From positions 1-64,000 of the forward strand of contig NZ_JAFIQU010000014.1 of the NCBI RefSeq assembly GCF_017355985.1: a stretch of 64,000 nt of DNA. Reading direction: 5' to 3'. Position 1 is the stretch's first letter. Each line of letters starts with the position of its first letter. Position numbers and translations under genes: made by a program. Under the pieces are notes generated by a model, which saw only the letters and a program-made list of their open reading frames with translations, made no database searches and was not told where the DNA came from. The DNA is from Arenibaculum pallidiluteum. GTDB lineage: Bacteria > Pseudomonadota > Alphaproteobacteria > Azospirillales > Azospirillaceae. Shown in pieces: positions 10,842 through 20,642 of the stretch.

Positions 10842-12611
10842 ATGTCGATGACCCTGGAACAGACCCTGGCCTTCTCGCTCGTGGCAGCCGTGGTAGCGCT
10901 GCTGATCTGGGACAGGATCCGGTACGACGTCGTTGCGGTGCTCGCCCTGCTCGCCGGCGTCTTCACGGGGCTGGTTCCCGCCAAGGAGGCCTTCACGGGT
11001 TTCGCCGACGACATCGTGATCATCATCGCCTCGGCGCTGATCGTCAGCGCCGGGATCGCGCGCTCCGGGGTGATCGACGCGCTGGTGCGCCCCATGACCC
11101 CTTATCTCAGCACGCCTGGCCGGCAGATCGCGCTCCTGGGCGGCGCGGTCGCCGTCATGTCCGCGCTGATGAAGAACATCGGGGCGCTCGCGATCTTCCT
11201 TCCCATCGCCATGCAGCTCGCGCGCCGGCACAGGACCGGGGCCCACAAGGTGCTGATGCCCATGGCCTTCGCCTCGCTCATGGGCGGCCTGATGACGCTG
11301 GTCGGGACCTCGCCGAACATCATCGTCGCGCGCGTCCGAGGGGAGATCGTCGGTGAGCCCTTCACGATGTTCGACTACCTGCCGGTCGGGCTCGGCATCA
11401 CGGTGGCGGGAATGCTGCTTCTGACCGTCGCTTGGCGGCTGCTGCCCAGCGACAGGATCGCCGCCCGCGCGCCCGAGGAGACCTTCGCGGTCGAGGACTA
11501 CACCAGCGAGATGCTGCTGCCCGAGGTCTCCCCCTTCGTCGGGCGGAGGATCGACGAGATCGAGGCGCTGTCCGAGGGAGAGGCGCGGGTCGTGGGCCTG
11601 ATTCGGGAGCGCTTCCGCCGCTACGTGCCGGATGCCCACTGGACGCTGCTGGCCGATGACGTGCTGGTGCTCCAGGGCGACGCCCCGGCGCTGCAGCGGA
11701 TGGTGCGGGGCGCCCGGCTGGAGCCCGTGGGGTCGGTGCCCGAGCCGGATGCCGGCGAGAGGCTGATCGTCGAGGCGGTCGTCGAGCGCAGCTCGCCGCT
11801 GGTCGGGCAGTCGGCGCGCCACCTGAACCTGCGGCGGCGCTTCGGCCTCAGCCTCCTGGCGATCAGCCGGCGCGGCGAGCAGGTCGCGCGGCGCCTGCAG
11901 CACGTGGTGCTGCAGGAAGGAGACCTCCTCCTCCTCCAGCTTCCCGAGAGCCGCTTTCCCGACGCCCTGGCCGAGGCCGGGATCCTGCCGCTGGCGGGCC
12001 GGCAGCTTCAGCTCGGGCGTCGGCGGCCGGCCTGGGTCCCCATCGCGATCCTGGCCCTTGCCATGGCGGCGCTGGCCTTCCAGGTCCTGCCGCTGGCGAT
12101 CACCTTCCTGACCGCGGCGACGGCCATGGTCGTCTCCGGCGTCCTGACGGTCGAGGAGGCCTACAACGCGGTGGAATGGCCGATCCTGATCCTGCTGGCC
12201 GCCCTGATCCCGGTGAGCGGCACGCTGGAGAGCACGGGCGGGACCGAGGTCATCGCCGGGCTGCTGGCCGACGCCGCCCGCGGCCTGCCGGCCATCGCCT
12301 GCGTGACGCTGATCATGGCCGCCGCTATGGCCGTCACTCCGTTCCTGAACAATGCCGCGACGGTGCTCGTGATGGCGCCGATCGGCGCGAGCCTCGCCCA
12401 GCAGCTCGGCCTGAACCCCGATCCCTTCCTGATGGCGGTCGCTGTGGGCGCGGGCAGCGATTTCCTGACGCCCATCGGACACCAGTGCAACACCCTGGTG
12501 ATGGCGCCCGGCGGCTACCGCTTCTCGGACTATCCGCGTCTCGGCGTGCCGCTGTCGCTCCTGATCCTGGCGCTCGGGACCTGGTTGATCGTGATGGTCT
12601 GGCCGCTGTAG
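10842..12611 (+). CDS. SLC13-type permease with two TrkA-C domains
   Basis: The protein of 589 residues has about ten hydrophobic helices split by a soluble middle (about residues 205-400) that holds two RCK/TrkA-C-like domains (EDYTSEMLLPEVSPFVGRRI and RLIVEAVVERSSPLVGQSAR mark their starts). The SLC13/DASS transport motifs appear twice: GTSPNIIVA after the first helix bundle and a FLTPIGHQCNTLV stretch near the end. Homologues are Na+- or H+-coupled carriers of sulfate, dicarboxylates or similar anions. The RCK_C insert suggests ligand gating. The ATG at 10842 is chosen because the hydrophobic segment follows it directly. The transported anion cannot be named. Confidence 0.9.
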   Translation: MSMTLEQTLAFSLVAAVVALLIWDRIRYDVVAVLALLAGVFTGLVPAKEAFTGFADDIVIIIASALIVSAGIARSGVIDALVRPMTPYLSTPGRQIALLGGAVAVMSALMKNIGALAIFLPIAMQLARRHRTGAHKVLMPMAFASLMGGLMTLVGTSPNIIVARVRGEIVGEPFTMFDYLPVGLGITVAGMLLLTVAWRLLPSDRIAARAPEETFAVEDYTSEMLLPEVSPFVGRRIDEIEALSEGEARVVGLIRERFRRYVPDAHWTLLADDVLVLQGDAPALQRMVRGARLEPVGSVPEPDAGERLIVEAVVERSSPLVGQSARHLNLRRRFGLSLLAISRRGEQVARRLQHVVLQEGDLLLLQLPESRFPDALAEAGILPLAGRQLQLGRRRPAWVPIAILALAMAALAFQVLPLAITFLTAATAMVVSGVLTVEEAYNAVEWPILILLAALIPVSGTLESTGGTEVIAGLLADAARGLPAIACVTLIMAAAMAVTPFLNNAATVLVMAPIGASLAQQLGLNPDPFLMAVAVGAGSDFLTPIGHQCNTLVMAPGGYRFSDYPRLGVPLSLLILALGTWLIVMVWPL

Positions 12612-12748
12612 GGCCGGCGGGAGGGCCGTCCGGGACGGTCCCGGGACGCCCTGCCGGATGAACGATCTGTAATGCCGGTGCAACGACGGCGCAGGGTGCG
12701 CGCCGGCATTATCGGGCCATCATCCCTTCACCACCGGGAAGCCCGACC

Positions 12749-14212
12749 ATGAAGAAAGGTCCCTTCGCGCGCCGCCTCGCCGGCACCACGGCCCTCGTCC
12801 TCGTCACCGGCCTGCTCGCCGGCCTCGGCGCCGGGCCAGCCGCGACGCCGTCCCAGGCTGCGGTCCCGGCCGCCGTCATCGAGCGAACCGGCGGCTTCGG
12901 CGACCTCGTCGAGCAGGTCATGCCCGCCGTCGTCAGCATCTCGGCCGAGCATTCGGCGCCCAGCGGGCGGCGCGCCATGCGCCTTCCGATCCCGCGCGAG
13001 ATGCTGCCCGAGGGTTTCCCCGACTGGGCCATCCCCGAGGGGGCGCAGCCGCGCCGGAGCGAGGCCCTGGGCTCCGGCTTCGTGATCGACCCCGCGGGAT
13101 ACGTCGTCACCAACAACCATGTGATCGACGAGGCCGACGCCATCTCCGTCACCTTCCAGGACGGCACCACCCTGCCCGCCAAGCTCGTCGGCACCGACCC
13201 CAAGACCGATGTCGCCCTCCTCAAGGTCGAGGCCGAGCGCCCGCTGCCCCATGTGGAGTTCGCCGACAGCGACGCCGTGCGGGTGGGCGATGCGGTGCTG
13301 GCCGTGGGCAATCCCTTCGGGCTCGGCGGCACGGCCACCGCGGGCATCGTCTCGGCCCGCGCCCGGGACATCGGGGCCGGCCCCTACGACGACTTCCTGC
13401 AGATCGACGCGGCCATCAACCGCGGCAACTCCGGCGGGCCCGCCTTCGATCTCCAGGGCGGGGTGATCGGCATCAACACGGCGATCTTCTCGCCCTCGGG
13501 CGGATCGGTCGGCATCGGCTTCGCGATTCCCGCCAACCTCGCCAAGTCGGTTGTCGCTCAGCTGCGCGAGACCGGCACCGTGGAGCGCGGCTGGATCGGC
13601 GTGCAGATCCAGCCGGTGACCCCCGACATCGCCGAGGGGCTCGGCAGCCCCGGGCTGAAGGGCGCGCTGATCGCCGACGTGGTGGATGACGGGCCGGCGG
13701 CCAAGGCCCGGCTTCAGCCCGGCGACGTGATCACAGCCGTCTCCGGCCGCCCGGTCGAAAGCGTGCGCGACGTCACCCGCGGCGTCGCCGATGCCAGGAG
13801 CGGCAGCGAGATCCCGCTGACGGTGCTGCGCGACGGCCGGACCCTGACCGTCGAGGTGACGCCCGGGCGCATGCCGGGCGGCCCCGAGCTGGTCGCCGCC
13901 GAGGGGCAGGCGCACGGCCAGGCCGGACGCCTGGGCCTTGCACTGGCGCCGCTGGATTCGCGCACCCGGCGCCAGATAGACTTGCCCGATGGCGTGAACG
14001 GCGTGCTGGTGACCGGGACCGAGGACCGCGTCGGCGACAAGGTCCGGGCCGGCGACGTGATCACCGCCGCGGGCGGCCATGCCGTCAGCGCGCCGAAGGA
14101 CGTGGCGAAGGCCGTCGACGAGGCGCGCAAGGCCAGCCGGAAGTCGGTGCTGCTGCGCATCCACCGGGACGGAACGGACCGGTACGTGGCGCTCGACGTC
14201 GCGCGGTCGTGA
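12749..14212 (+). CDS. Periplasmic HtrA/DegP serine protease
   Basis: The precursor has 487 residues and a signal peptide (MKKGPFARRLAGTTALVLVT, then an AQA-like cleavage region near residue 37). The trypsin-like domain has the triad His124 (TNNHVID), Asp154 (TDVALLK) and Ser228 (RGNSGGP). Two PDZ domains follow (about 270-370 and 390-485). It degrades or holds misfolded envelope proteins. The next two genes on the same strand form a two-component pair, the arrangement seen where an envelope-stress system controls its own htrA. The PDZ2 carboxylate loop differs from E. coli DegP, so it could equally be DegQ-like. Confidence 0.96.
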   Translation: MKKGPFARRLAGTTALVLVTGLLAGLGAGPAATPSQAAVPAAVIERTGGFGDLVEQVMPAVVSISAEHSAPSGRRAMRLPIPREMLPEGFPDWAIPEGAQPRRSEALGSGFVIDPAGYVVTNNHVIDEADAISVTFQDGTTLPAKLVGTDPKTDVALLKVEAERPLPHVEFADSDAVRVGDAVLAVGNPFGLGGTATAGIVSARARDIGAGPYDDFLQIDAAINRGNSGGPAFDLQGGVIGINTAIFSPSGGSVGIGFAIPANLAKSVVAQLRETGTVERGWIGVQIQPVTPDIAEGLGSPGLKGALIADVVDDGPAAKARLQPGDVITAVSGRPVESVRDVTRGVADARSGSEIPLTVLRDGRTLTVEVTPGRMPGGPELVAAEGQAHGQAGRLGLALAPLDSRTRRQIDLPDGVNGVLVTGTEDRVGDKVRAGDVITAAGGHAVSAPKDVAKAVDEARKASRKSVLLRIHRDGTDRYVALDVARS

Positions 14213-14328
14213 CCATGGATCCGGGCGGGCCGGACGGGGTGCCCCGCTGCGATCCGGGCGGCGATCGGGGCCGGGGTCCGCGCGGGGGGCCTGACGCCGG
14301 GCCCGCCGCGGTGTACAGGAGGGCGGCC

Positions 14329-15003
14329 ATGAGGATACTCGTCATCGAGGACGACCGGCGGGCCGCCGCATATCTGGTCAAGGGCCTGCGCGAGAGCGGG
14401 CATTCCGTGGACCATGCGGCCGACGGCAAGGAGGGCCTGTTCCTGGCCGCCGCCGAGAACTACGACGTGCTGATCGTCGACCGCATGCTGCCCGGCCGCG
14501 ACGGGCTGTCGCTGGTCGAGGTGCTGCGCAGCACCGGGAACCAGACCCCGGTGCTGTTCCTAAGCGCGCTGGGCGGGGTCGACGACCGCGTTCGCGGCCT
14601 GCGGGCGGGGGGCGACGACTATCTCGTGAAGCCCTTCGCCTTCTCCGAGCTGATCGCCAGGGTCGAGGCCCTGGCCCGGCGGGCCGCCGCGACGCCGGCG
14701 GTGCAGACCCGGCTCGAGGTCGGCGGGCTGGAGATGGACCTGGTCAAGCGGACGGTGCGGCGCGACGGACGGCCGATCGACCTGCTGCCACGGGAATTCC
14801 AGCTCCTCGAGTTCCTGATGCGCCATGCCGGCAGCCCCGTGACGCGCACCATGCTGCTGGAGAAGGTCTGGGACTACAACTTCGACCCCCAGACCAACGT
14901 GATCGACGTGCATGTGGCGCGGCTGCGCCAGAAGGTCGACCGCGACTTCGCAAAGCCGCTGATCCACACGATCCGCGGCGTCGGGTACTGCCTGCGTGAT
15001 TGA
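14329..15003 (+). CDS. OmpR-family response regulator
   Basis: The 224-residue protein has a receiver (acidic residues in VIEDDRR, phosphoacceptor Asp near 51 in VDRMLPGRDG, Lys in YLVKPFAF) and a C-terminal winged helix (LLPREFQLLEFLMRHAGSPV ... TNVIDVHVARLRQKVD). The LVEDDRRAAAYLVKGLRESG-like opening resembles the CzcR/QseB/TctD branch. The ATG at 14329 follows AGGAGGG; an earlier in-frame ATG at 14209 overlaps htrA and lacks family similarity. Its end overlaps the sensor gene by 8 bp. The likely targets are htrA and other envelope genes. Confidence 0.95.
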   Translation: MRILVIEDDRRAAAYLVKGLRESGHSVDHAADGKEGLFLAAAENYDVLIVDRMLPGRDGLSLVEVLRSTGNQTPVLFLSALGGVDDRVRGLRAGGDDYLVKPFAFSELIARVEALARRAAATPAVQTRLEVGGLEMDLVKRTVRRDGRPIDLLPREFQLLEFLMRHAGSPVTRTMLLEKVWDYNFDPQTNVIDVHVARLRQKVDRDFAKPLIHTIRGVGYCLRD

Positions 15004-16435
15004 CCGGCGGCTGCTCCGCACGACGGCGTTCCGGGTCGCGCTGATCTATGCGGCGCTGCTCTTCGCGACGGTGGCGGTGGCGCTGGGAGCCGTCTACTAC
15101 GCGACCGCGGGCACGCTGGACGCGCAGACCGACGAGACCATCGCCGCCGAGATCGACGGCCTGCGCGAGCAGTACCGCCAGCGCGGCGTCGCCGGGCTCG
15201 CCCAGGTGCTGCGGGGGCGCAGCGCGCGCCAGCGCACGAGCTCGCTCTACCTGCTGACCGATCCCTTCGGACGGCCACTGGCCGGCAACCTTTCGGCTTG
15301 GCCCGCCGCCGCGCCCGACCGCGAGGGCTGGATCGCCTTTCCCCTCTACGACGCCCCGCCCGAGGAGACCGCGCCGGACGAGGCGACGGCCCATCCGGCC
15401 CGCGCACGCATCTTCCTGCTGCCCGAGGGCCATCGGCTGCTGGTCGGACGCGACCTGCGCGAGCGCCAGCGTTTCGTCGACCGCTTCGCCGAATCGGTGC
15501 TCTGGGCCTTCGCGCTGACCCTTGGCCTGGGCACGGCGGGCGGCGTCCTGCTGGGCAGGCGGGTCCTGCGCCGGATCGACGGGGTCAGGCGGACGGCCGC
15601 CCGCATCATGGCCGGCGAGCTGGACCAGCGGCTGGCCCTGTCGGGCTCGGGGGATGAGATCGACCAGGTGGCCGCCAACCTGAACGCGATGCTGGACCGC
15701 ATCGAGGCGCTGATGGGCGAGATGCGCCACGTGGCCGAAGGGGTCGCGCACGACCTGCGCACGCCGCTGAACCGCTTGCGCTCGCGGCTGGAGCTCGGGC
15801 TCATGGAGGTGGAGGCGTCGGACCCAGCGCGTGTCGCGCTCGAGGACGCACTGGAGGAGGCCGAGGGCCTTCTGGGCACCTTCCAGGCGCTGCTCGCCAT
15901 CGCCGAGGTGGAGGCCGGGCACCAGCAGACCGAGTTCGCGCCCTTCGATCTGGCCGCCCTGGCCCGGGAGGTGGCCGAGCTCTACGAGCCGCTGGCCGAG
16001 CAGGCCGGCCTGCGCATCGCGGCGGAGCTGAGGCCCGCCACCGTCCGCGGCCATCGCCAGCTCGTCGCCCAGGCGCTGGCGAACCTCGTCGACAACGCCG
16101 TCAAGTACACGCCGCCCGGCGGCACCGTCAGCATCCGCACGGGGCCCGGGGAGCGGCCGGGCGACGCCGTGCTGACGGTCGCCGACACCGGCCAAGGCAT
16201 CCCCGAGGAGGAGCGCGTCCGCGTTCTGCGCCGCTTCGTCCGGCTGGAGGGAAGCCGCAGCGCCCCCGGCAACGGTCTCGGCCTCTCCCTGGTGGATGCG
16301 GTCGCCCGCCTGCACGGCGCCGCGCTCGAGCTCGGCGATGCGCAGCCGGGGCTGGTCGCCACGCTGCGCTTTCCCGTTGCGGCGGTCGACGGGGCCGTCC
16401 ACGGGACGGCCGACGGAGCGGCGACGCCTGCCTGA
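14996..16435 (+). CDS. Membrane sensor histidine kinase, partner of the OmpR-type regulator
   Basis: The protein has 479 residues and starts at a GTG inside the end of the regulator gene, so the two are translationally coupled. A first membrane helix (residues about 12-37), a periplasmic loop of about 135 residues, a second helix near 175-195, a HAMP linker, HisKA with His252 in [13 protein letters not shown] and a HATPase (N-box DNAVKY, G-box [19 protein letters not shown]) are visible. The periplasmic loop has no named fold. This is the EnvZ/QseC-type layout, and the protease upstream points to envelope-stress sensing. Confidence 0.95.
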   Translation: MIDRRLLRTTAFRVALIYAALLFATVAVALGAVYYATAGTLDAQTDETIAAEIDGLREQYRQRGVAGLAQVLRGRSARQRTSSLYLLTDPFGRPLAGNLSAWPAAAPDREGWIAFPLYDAPPEETAPDEATAHPARARIFLLPEGHRLLVGRDLRERQRFVDRFAESVLWAFALTLGLGTAGGVLLGRRVLRRIDGVRRTAARIMAGELDQRLALSGSGDEIDQVAANLNAMLDRIEALMGEMRHVAEGVAHDLRTPLNRLRSRLELGLMEVEASDPARVALEDALEEAEGLLGTFQALLAIAEVEAGHQQTEFAPFDLAALAREVAELYEPLAEQAGLRIAAELRPATVRGHRQLVAQALANLVDNAVKYTPPGGTVSIRTGPGERPGDAVLTVADTGQGIPEEERVRVLRRFVRLEGSRSAPGNGLGLSLVDAVARLHGAALELGDAQPGLVATLRFPVAAVDGAVHGTADGAATPA

Positions 16436-16593
16436 AAATTGGGCGCTCTGACAGTTCCTGCCCGCGCCTTGGACCGCCGTGCCAGCCGCCGGATCGGGCG
16501 CGCCAGGGCATCAGGCGGCTGGCGCGCCGCTTGCACTGTCCTTCGGCACGCGGCCGAGCCACGCGGTCGAGACTGCCGACGCTGGAGACGACG

Positions 16594-17274
16594 ATGCCCG
16601 AGATCGCCGGTGCCCTGCCCTTCCCGTACCGGTTCCCGCGCCACCGCACCGCGCTGCTGGTGATCGACATGCAGCGCGACTTCGTCGAGCCCGGCGGCTT
16701 CGGAGAGGCGCTCGGCAACGACGTCTCGCGCCTGCAGCCGGCGATCCCGTCGGTCGCGCGGCTGCTGGCGGCCTTCCGCGAAGCCCGCATGCCCATCATC
16801 CACACCCGCGAGGCGCACCGACCGGACCTTGCCGACTGCCCGCCGGCGAAGCGCATGCGCGGCGCAGCGGCGCTCAGAATCGGGGATCTCGGTCCCATGG
16901 GCCGGATCCTGATCGCGGGCGAGCCCGGCAACGACATCGTCCCGGCGCTGGCGCCCCTGCCGGGCGAGACCGTGATCGACAAGCCCGGGAAGGGCGCCTT
17001 CTACGCGACGCGCCTGCAGGACGTGCTGAAGGGCTTCGCGATCAGCCATCTGGTGATCGCCGGCGTGACCACCGAGGTCTGCGTGCAGACCACCATGCGC
17101 GAGGCCAACGACCGCGGATACGAATGCCTGCTGGCCGAGGACGCGACCGAGAGCTACTTCCCGGAGTTCAAGGCCGCCACCCTCGCCATGGTGCGGGCCC
17201 AGGGCGCCATCGTCGGCTGGACCGCCACCAGCGAGCAGGTCGCGGCCGCGCTGCGGCCCGACGAGGACGGCTGA
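16594..17274 (+). CDS. biuH: Biuret amidohydrolase-like cysteine hydrolase
   Basis: This 226-residue isochorismatase-fold hydrolase has the triad Asp25 (LVIDMQRDF), Lys133 (DKPGKGAF) and Cys163 (VTTEVCVQT). The segments [23 protein letters not shown] and [15 protein letters not shown] match biuret hydrolases such as Rhizobium BiuH closely from memory. That enzyme converts biuret to allophanate and ammonia. The neighbouring atzH-atzE-atzG genes, which act on carboxybiuret, support this assignment over other isochorismatase relatives. The gene is convergent with atzH. An ATG at 16594 after GGAGACG gives the family N-terminus. Confidence 0.82.
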   Translation: MPEIAGALPFPYRFPRHRTALLVIDMQRDFVEPGGFGEALGNDVSRLQPAIPSVARLLAAFREARMPIIHTREAHRPDLADCPPAKRMRGAAALRIGDLGPMGRILIAGEPGNDIVPALAPLPGETVIDKPGKGAFYATRLQDVLKGFAISHLVIAGVTTEVCVQTTMREANDRGYECLLAEDATESYFPEFKAATLAMVRAQGAIVGWTATSEQVAAALRPDEDG

Positions 17275-17331
17275 GGCCGCCTTCTCCCGTCCGGGTGGGC
17301 TCCGGTGCCCGCGAACGGCCGGCTGGCCGGG

Positions 17332-17727
17332 TCAGATAAGGCTGACATGGGCGGCCACGATGCGCCAGCCCTGGGGCAGCCGGACCCAGGTCTGGCTCTG
17401 ACGCCCCGTCCGGCCCGAGTTCCGGCGCCGGAACTCCGTATTGGCGGTGGCGAAATCGCGGCCGAAGGTGGTGATCACCGTCCGCGTGAGGTCGCGTGCC
17501 AGGTCGCCCGCCGGCCGCTCCGCGCGGAAGGCGCGGATCGCGTCGATCCCGTAGAGGTTCTCGCCCGCGCCGTAGCGCAGCACAAGCGGGCTGTCCCAGA
17601 ACAGCGCGTCGAGCGTCGCGAGGTCGTTGCCGACCAGTGCGCGCTCGTAGCGCTCGAACAGCGCGGTGACCTCTGCCAGCACCTCCGGGATGTTGACCGC
17701 CGGATCCTGGATGGTCGTGTCGTGCAT
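17332..17727 (-). CDS. atzH: AtzH/HpxZ-like protein (DUF3225)
   Basis: The 131-residue protein is a SnoaL/NTF2-like fold of the DUF3225 family ([20 protein letters not shown] ... [19 protein letters not shown] ... [17 protein letters not shown]). In Pseudomonas sp. ADP, AtzH hydrolyses 1,3-dicarboxyurea to allophanate in the atzDGEHF cyanuric acid operon. The related HpxZ belongs to an oxalurate cluster. It is last of three same-strand genes, 11 bp after atzE. With a biuret hydrolase alongside and no hpxW-like gene, the carboxybiuret role is preferred, but the oxalurate role is not excluded. Confidence 0.85.
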   Translation of the reverse strand: MHDTTIQDPAVNIPEVLAEVTALFERYERALVGNDLATLDALFWDSPLVLRYGAGENLYGIDAIRAFRAERPAGDLARDLTRTVITTFGRDFATANTEFRRRNSGRTGRQSQTWVRLPQGWRIVAAHVSLI

Positions 17728-17738
17728 GGCGGCCTTTC

Positions 17739-19151
17739 CTATTGCATAGCCGGGGGTGCTGCCGCGAAGCCGGCGGCCTCGAGCGCCGCGGCGGCGCGCA
17801 GGCACAGATCCTCGCGCCAGGGCGCGGCGACGACCTGGACGCCCAGCGGCAGGCGCCCGGGGCCGCGCACCGGCACCACGGCGACAGGCAGGCCGACGAA
17901 GGAGAAGGGTTGGGTGAACAGGCCCAGATTCGGCCGCACCGGAACCTCGGCCCCGTCCAGCATCATGGTCGTCTGGCCGATCGCGGGGGCGGCGCAGGGC
18001 GTGGCCGGCGCCAGGATCAGGTCGACCTCGCGGAAGAGCTCCAGCATCCGGTCGTGGAACCAGCGGCGGAAGCGCTGGGCCTGGACGGTCCAGGCGGCGG
18101 GGATCATGGCGCCGGCGAGGAACCGGTCGCGCGTCGCCGGGTCGAAGTCGGCTGCGCGCCGGCGCAGCCGATCGAGATGCAGCGCGCTGCCCTCGGCATT
18201 GGTGATCAGGAAGGCGGAGGCGCGGGCGCGCTCGACCTCGGGCAGGGCGATCTCCCGTTCGACGCCGAGCGTGGCCGCGACGCGGTCGAGCGCGGCCAGC
18301 GCCTCGGGCTGGGCGGTCCGGCGGAAGAAGCCGCCTGCGACGGCCACGCGCAGCCCGCCCGTGCCCTTGGCCAGCTCGGCCAGCGCAGGCTCGACCGGGC
18401 GGCCGGCGCAGGCAGGGTCATGCGCGTCAGGTCCCTGCAGCGCGTCGTAGCAGAGCGCCAGGTCCTCCGCCGTGCGGCCCAGCGGTCCGAGATGGTCGAG
18501 GCTGTCGCAGAAGGGAAAGGTCCCCGTCCGTGGCAGGCGCCCGTAGGTCGGCTTGAGGCCGAAGACCCCGCACAGCGCCGCGGGCACGCGGATGGACCCG
18601 TTGGTGTCCGATCCCAGCGCGATCGGAGCGAAGCCGGCCGCGACCGCCGCGCCGGACCCGCCGGACGAGCCGCCGGTCATGCGCGTCGGGTCGTGCGGAT
18701 TGCGCGAAGGGCCGTAGTGGAAGTTCTCGCCGGTGAAGTCGTAGGCGTATTCACCCATGTTCAGCCCGCCCAGCAGGACCGCGCCGGCCGCCTTCATGCG
18801 CGCCACCAGGGCGGCGTCGGCCCCGGCAGGCGGCAGGTCGCGGTTGATCGCGGAGCCGGCCAAGCTGCGCAGCCCCGCCACGTCGAAGAGGTTCTTCACG
18901 GCATAGGGCACGCCCGCCAGCGGCCCCGGCCTCCGCCCTTCGGCGAGCGCGCGGTCCACAGCGTCGGCCTCGGCCAGAGCGCGCCCGGCCGTCACGTCGG
19001 TGAAGGCGCCGATCTGCGGGTCGTGGGCGGCGATGCGCTCCAGCGCGGCCAGGGCGACGGCCCGGGCGGAAATCTCGCCCGACGCCACGGCGCGGGCGAT
19101 CGCGGCGGCGGAATCCGGGATGGCCTGCGGCCCCTTTGCCTGCGCGCTCAC
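17739..19151 (-). CDS. atzE: AtzE-type amidase (1-carboxybiuret hydrolase subunit)
   Basis: The 470-residue amidase-signature enzyme has Lys86 ([10 protein letters not shown]), the cis-Ser in [11 protein letters not shown] (about 162-163) and the nucleophile Ser186 in [11 protein letters not shown]. The Asn in that motif is typical of the AtzE branch, where most amidases have Gly. The start is a GTG at 19151 that overlaps the atzG stop as GTGA, so the two are coupled, in line with the AtzE-AtzG complex. AtzE deaminates 1-carboxybiuret. The related HpxY acts in oxalurate breakdown, so the exact substrate is inferred from neighbours. Confidence 0.88.
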   Translation of the reverse strand: MSAQAKGPQAIPDSAAAIARAVASGEISARAVALAALERIAAHDPQIGAFTDVTAGRALAEADAVDRALAEGRRPGPLAGVPYAVKNLFDVAGLRSLAGSAINRDLPPAGADAALVARMKAAGAVLLGGLNMGEYAYDFTGENFHYGPSRNPHDPTRMTGGSSGGSGAAVAAGFAPIALGSDTNGSIRVPAALCGVFGLKPTYGRLPRTGTFPFCDSLDHLGPLGRTAEDLALCYDALQGPDAHDPACAGRPVEPALAELAKGTGGLRVAVAGGFFRRTAQPEALAALDRVAATLGVEREIALPEVERARASAFLITNAEGSALHLDRLRRRAADFDPATRDRFLAGAMIPAAWTVQAQRFRRWFHDRMLELFREVDLILAPATPCAAPAIGQTTMMLDGAEVPVRPNLGLFTQPFSFVGLPVAVVPVRGPGRLPLGVQVVAAPWREDLCLRAAAALEAAGFAAAPPAMQ

Positions 19152-19345
19152 GGCGTCGGCCTGCCCGGGCGGAAGACGGGAGCAGCTTCGGCGAGACGGT
19201 CTGGGCCCGCACCCTCGACAAGGCGCGCCATGGAGGCTGCCACCGCAAGGAAGCCGGCGACGCCCGCGCGCCACTCCGGCCGGATCTCCAGCCCGAGCGC
19301 CGGTGCGGCCGCATCCATGTACCGGTGGGGGTCGAAATCGGTCAT
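19148..19345 (-). CDS. atzG: AtzG-like small subunit (DUF4089)
   Basis: The 65-residue protein is short and helical (TDFDPHRYMDAAAPALGLEI then RPEWRAGVAGFLAVAASMAR). It fits DUF4089 (AtzG/HpxX), a GatC-like subunit that stabilises the AtzE amidase. The ATG at 19345 is preceded by GAGAG. The stop overlaps the atzE GTG. It is the first gene of the atzG-atzE-atzH run, so the promoter should lie between here and the decayed allophanate hydrolase. Confidence 0.85.
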   Translation of the reverse strand: MTDFDPHRYMDAAAPALGLEIRPEWRAGVAGFLAVAASMARLVEGAGPDRLAEAAPVFRPGRPTP

Positions 19346-19562
19346 CAGGACTCTCGGAATGGTTCCTGCGGGGCAGGTCTCGGCCCGATCTTCCGCAAGC
19401 GCCGTGCCAGAGCGGCGACGGGCCGCCACGCCGCGGCGCCGTGCGGCGGGACCGCCGCGGCGACGCGGCCGGATGACCGATTCTTGTGCAACTAGGCGCC
19501 GATCGGCGCCCGGACGCACACCCGGCGATCAGCGTGCACGCCGCCCGCGGACCGCACGGCGG

Positions 19563-19875
19563 GGGCGCATCGCGGCGCAGCCGGCGCTAGGCGCGCGGCT
19601 CGCGGGACCGGTGCGTACCGCGCCGGTCTACCGTCTCTACTGCCTGCCCGGCGAACCGCCGTGTCCGGGGCTGGTGCGCGTCCGCGAGGGTGGCGCGGCC
19701 ATCGACGCCGAGGTCTGGGAGATCCCATCGGCCGGCGTCGCCGCCTTCCTGGCCAGGATCCCTTTCCCGCTCGCCTTCGGGAGCGTCGAGCTCGCGGGCG
19801 GCGGGCGCCGCGGGCGCGGAGGACATCTCGGCCCGTGGGGGCTGGCGCAGCTACGTGGCCAGCCTCGGGCGCTGA
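19563..19875 (+). pseudogene. Remnant of allophanate hydrolase C-terminal domain
   Basis: Frame 3 encodes LGARLAGPVRTAPVYRLYCL, then PGLVRVREGGAAIDAEVWEI and FPLAFGSVELAGG. These are characteristic of the AtzF/DUR1,2-type C-terminal domain, which decarboxylates the intermediate made by the amidase domain. At about 19800 the similarity moves to another frame, which ends GAEDISARGGWRSYVASLGR and a stop, the normal end of that protein. Between the two frames the usual GFLCE-type segment is missing, so there is a deletion with a frameshift. The amidase domain is absent altogether. The strand is opposite to atzG. This looks like the last piece of an allophanate hydrolase that once completed the biuret pathway. 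Confidence 0.8.
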
Positions 19876-19959
19876 GCCCGTGCCGCCGAAGGTCAAGTCG
19901 GACCGGTCACCGCGCACCGCTCACCGTGCGGATAGCTGGCCGTACACATCTTCCGGATA

Positions 19960-19988
19960 GATAGGCAACTTAAGCCTTTAGTTATAAT
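19960..19988 (+). promoter_or_regulatory. AT-rich promoter candidate
   Basis: A perfect TATAAT -10 hexamer lies at 19983-19988 inside an unusually AT-rich stretch (about 19940-20005). The -35 position (GATAGG) is poor. It would serve the secreted molybdopterin-fold gene about 125 bp downstream. Confidence 0.35.
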
Positions 19989-20113
19989 TCTTCTGTCTAA
20001 TGATTGCGGGAAATGGGCCGCGCGGGACAGGTCTTTCCATTGAAAGACCCGCGCCCGCCGGGGCAGGTTGCATGAGCCGTCGATCCTTTCTTCGCCTGAC
20101 CGGAGTTCGAACG

Positions 20114-20584
20114 ATGATCCGCATCATCCTGATGATGATCGCGATCGCATGGTCCCTCGGCCCTGCAAGCGTCATCGCGGCGGAATCGCTCCTCTCAGTC
20201 GCCGTGCCCGGGCGACCCTTGGCGGACCTGGACCTGCAGGCGCTGGACGCGCTGCCGCAGTCGGCAATCGCGACGACGACGCCGTGGCACGCCCAGGCCC
20301 GGCGGTATACCGGGCCGCTGCTCCGGGACGTGCTGGGGCCGAGCGTCCGTGCCGGACAGACGGTGATAGTCACGGCCCTGAACGACTACGCCTCCGAGAT
20401 CCCGGTCGAGGACGCGCTGCGCTACGGCGTCGTGCTGGCGACGCGCATCGACGGCCAACTCATCCCGATCAGGGACAAGGGGCCGCTCTTCGTGATGTAC
20501 CCCTTCGACGGCCATCCCGAGCTCCGCCAGGAGCTCTACTACGCCCGCGCGGTGTGGCAGGTCGCCCGCATCGAGGTCCGCTGA
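20114..20584 (+). CDS. Exported molybdopterin-fold oxidoreductase-like protein
   Basis: The 156-residue precursor has a hydrophobic signal segment (MIRIILMMIAIAWSLGPASV) and then a small SUOX-like fold: TPWHAQARRYTGPLLRDVLG, ALNDYASEIP, RDKGPLFVMYPFD and YYARAVWQVARIEV are the usual blocks of the small molybdopterin-oxidoreductase-like family. The Cys that holds molybdenum in sulfite oxidases is not seen, so it may not be a redox enzyme. The ATG at 20114 follows GGAG. An alternative ATG at 20072 would add a twin-arginine-like SRRSFLRL, which would mean Tat export. Relatives often sit beside signalling genes. The function is unknown. Confidence 0.75.
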   Translation: MIRIILMMIAIAWSLGPASVIAAESLLSVAVPGRPLADLDLQALDALPQSAIATTTPWHAQARRYTGPLLRDVLGPSVRAGQTVIVTALNDYASEIPVEDALRYGVVLATRIDGQLIPIRDKGPLFVMYPFDGHPELRQELYYARAVWQVARIEVR

Positions 20585-20642
20585 GCGCGGGCCCGCCGGC
20601 CGGTCGGCATTCCGGTGGAGCGCCGCCCGGCCCGGACCCGTC

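Noticed and set aside
19492-19917. Minus-strand open frame across the allophanate hydrolase remnant
   Set aside because: Its translation is Arg/Ala-rich without any family, while the plus strand shows clear AtzF-type blocks.
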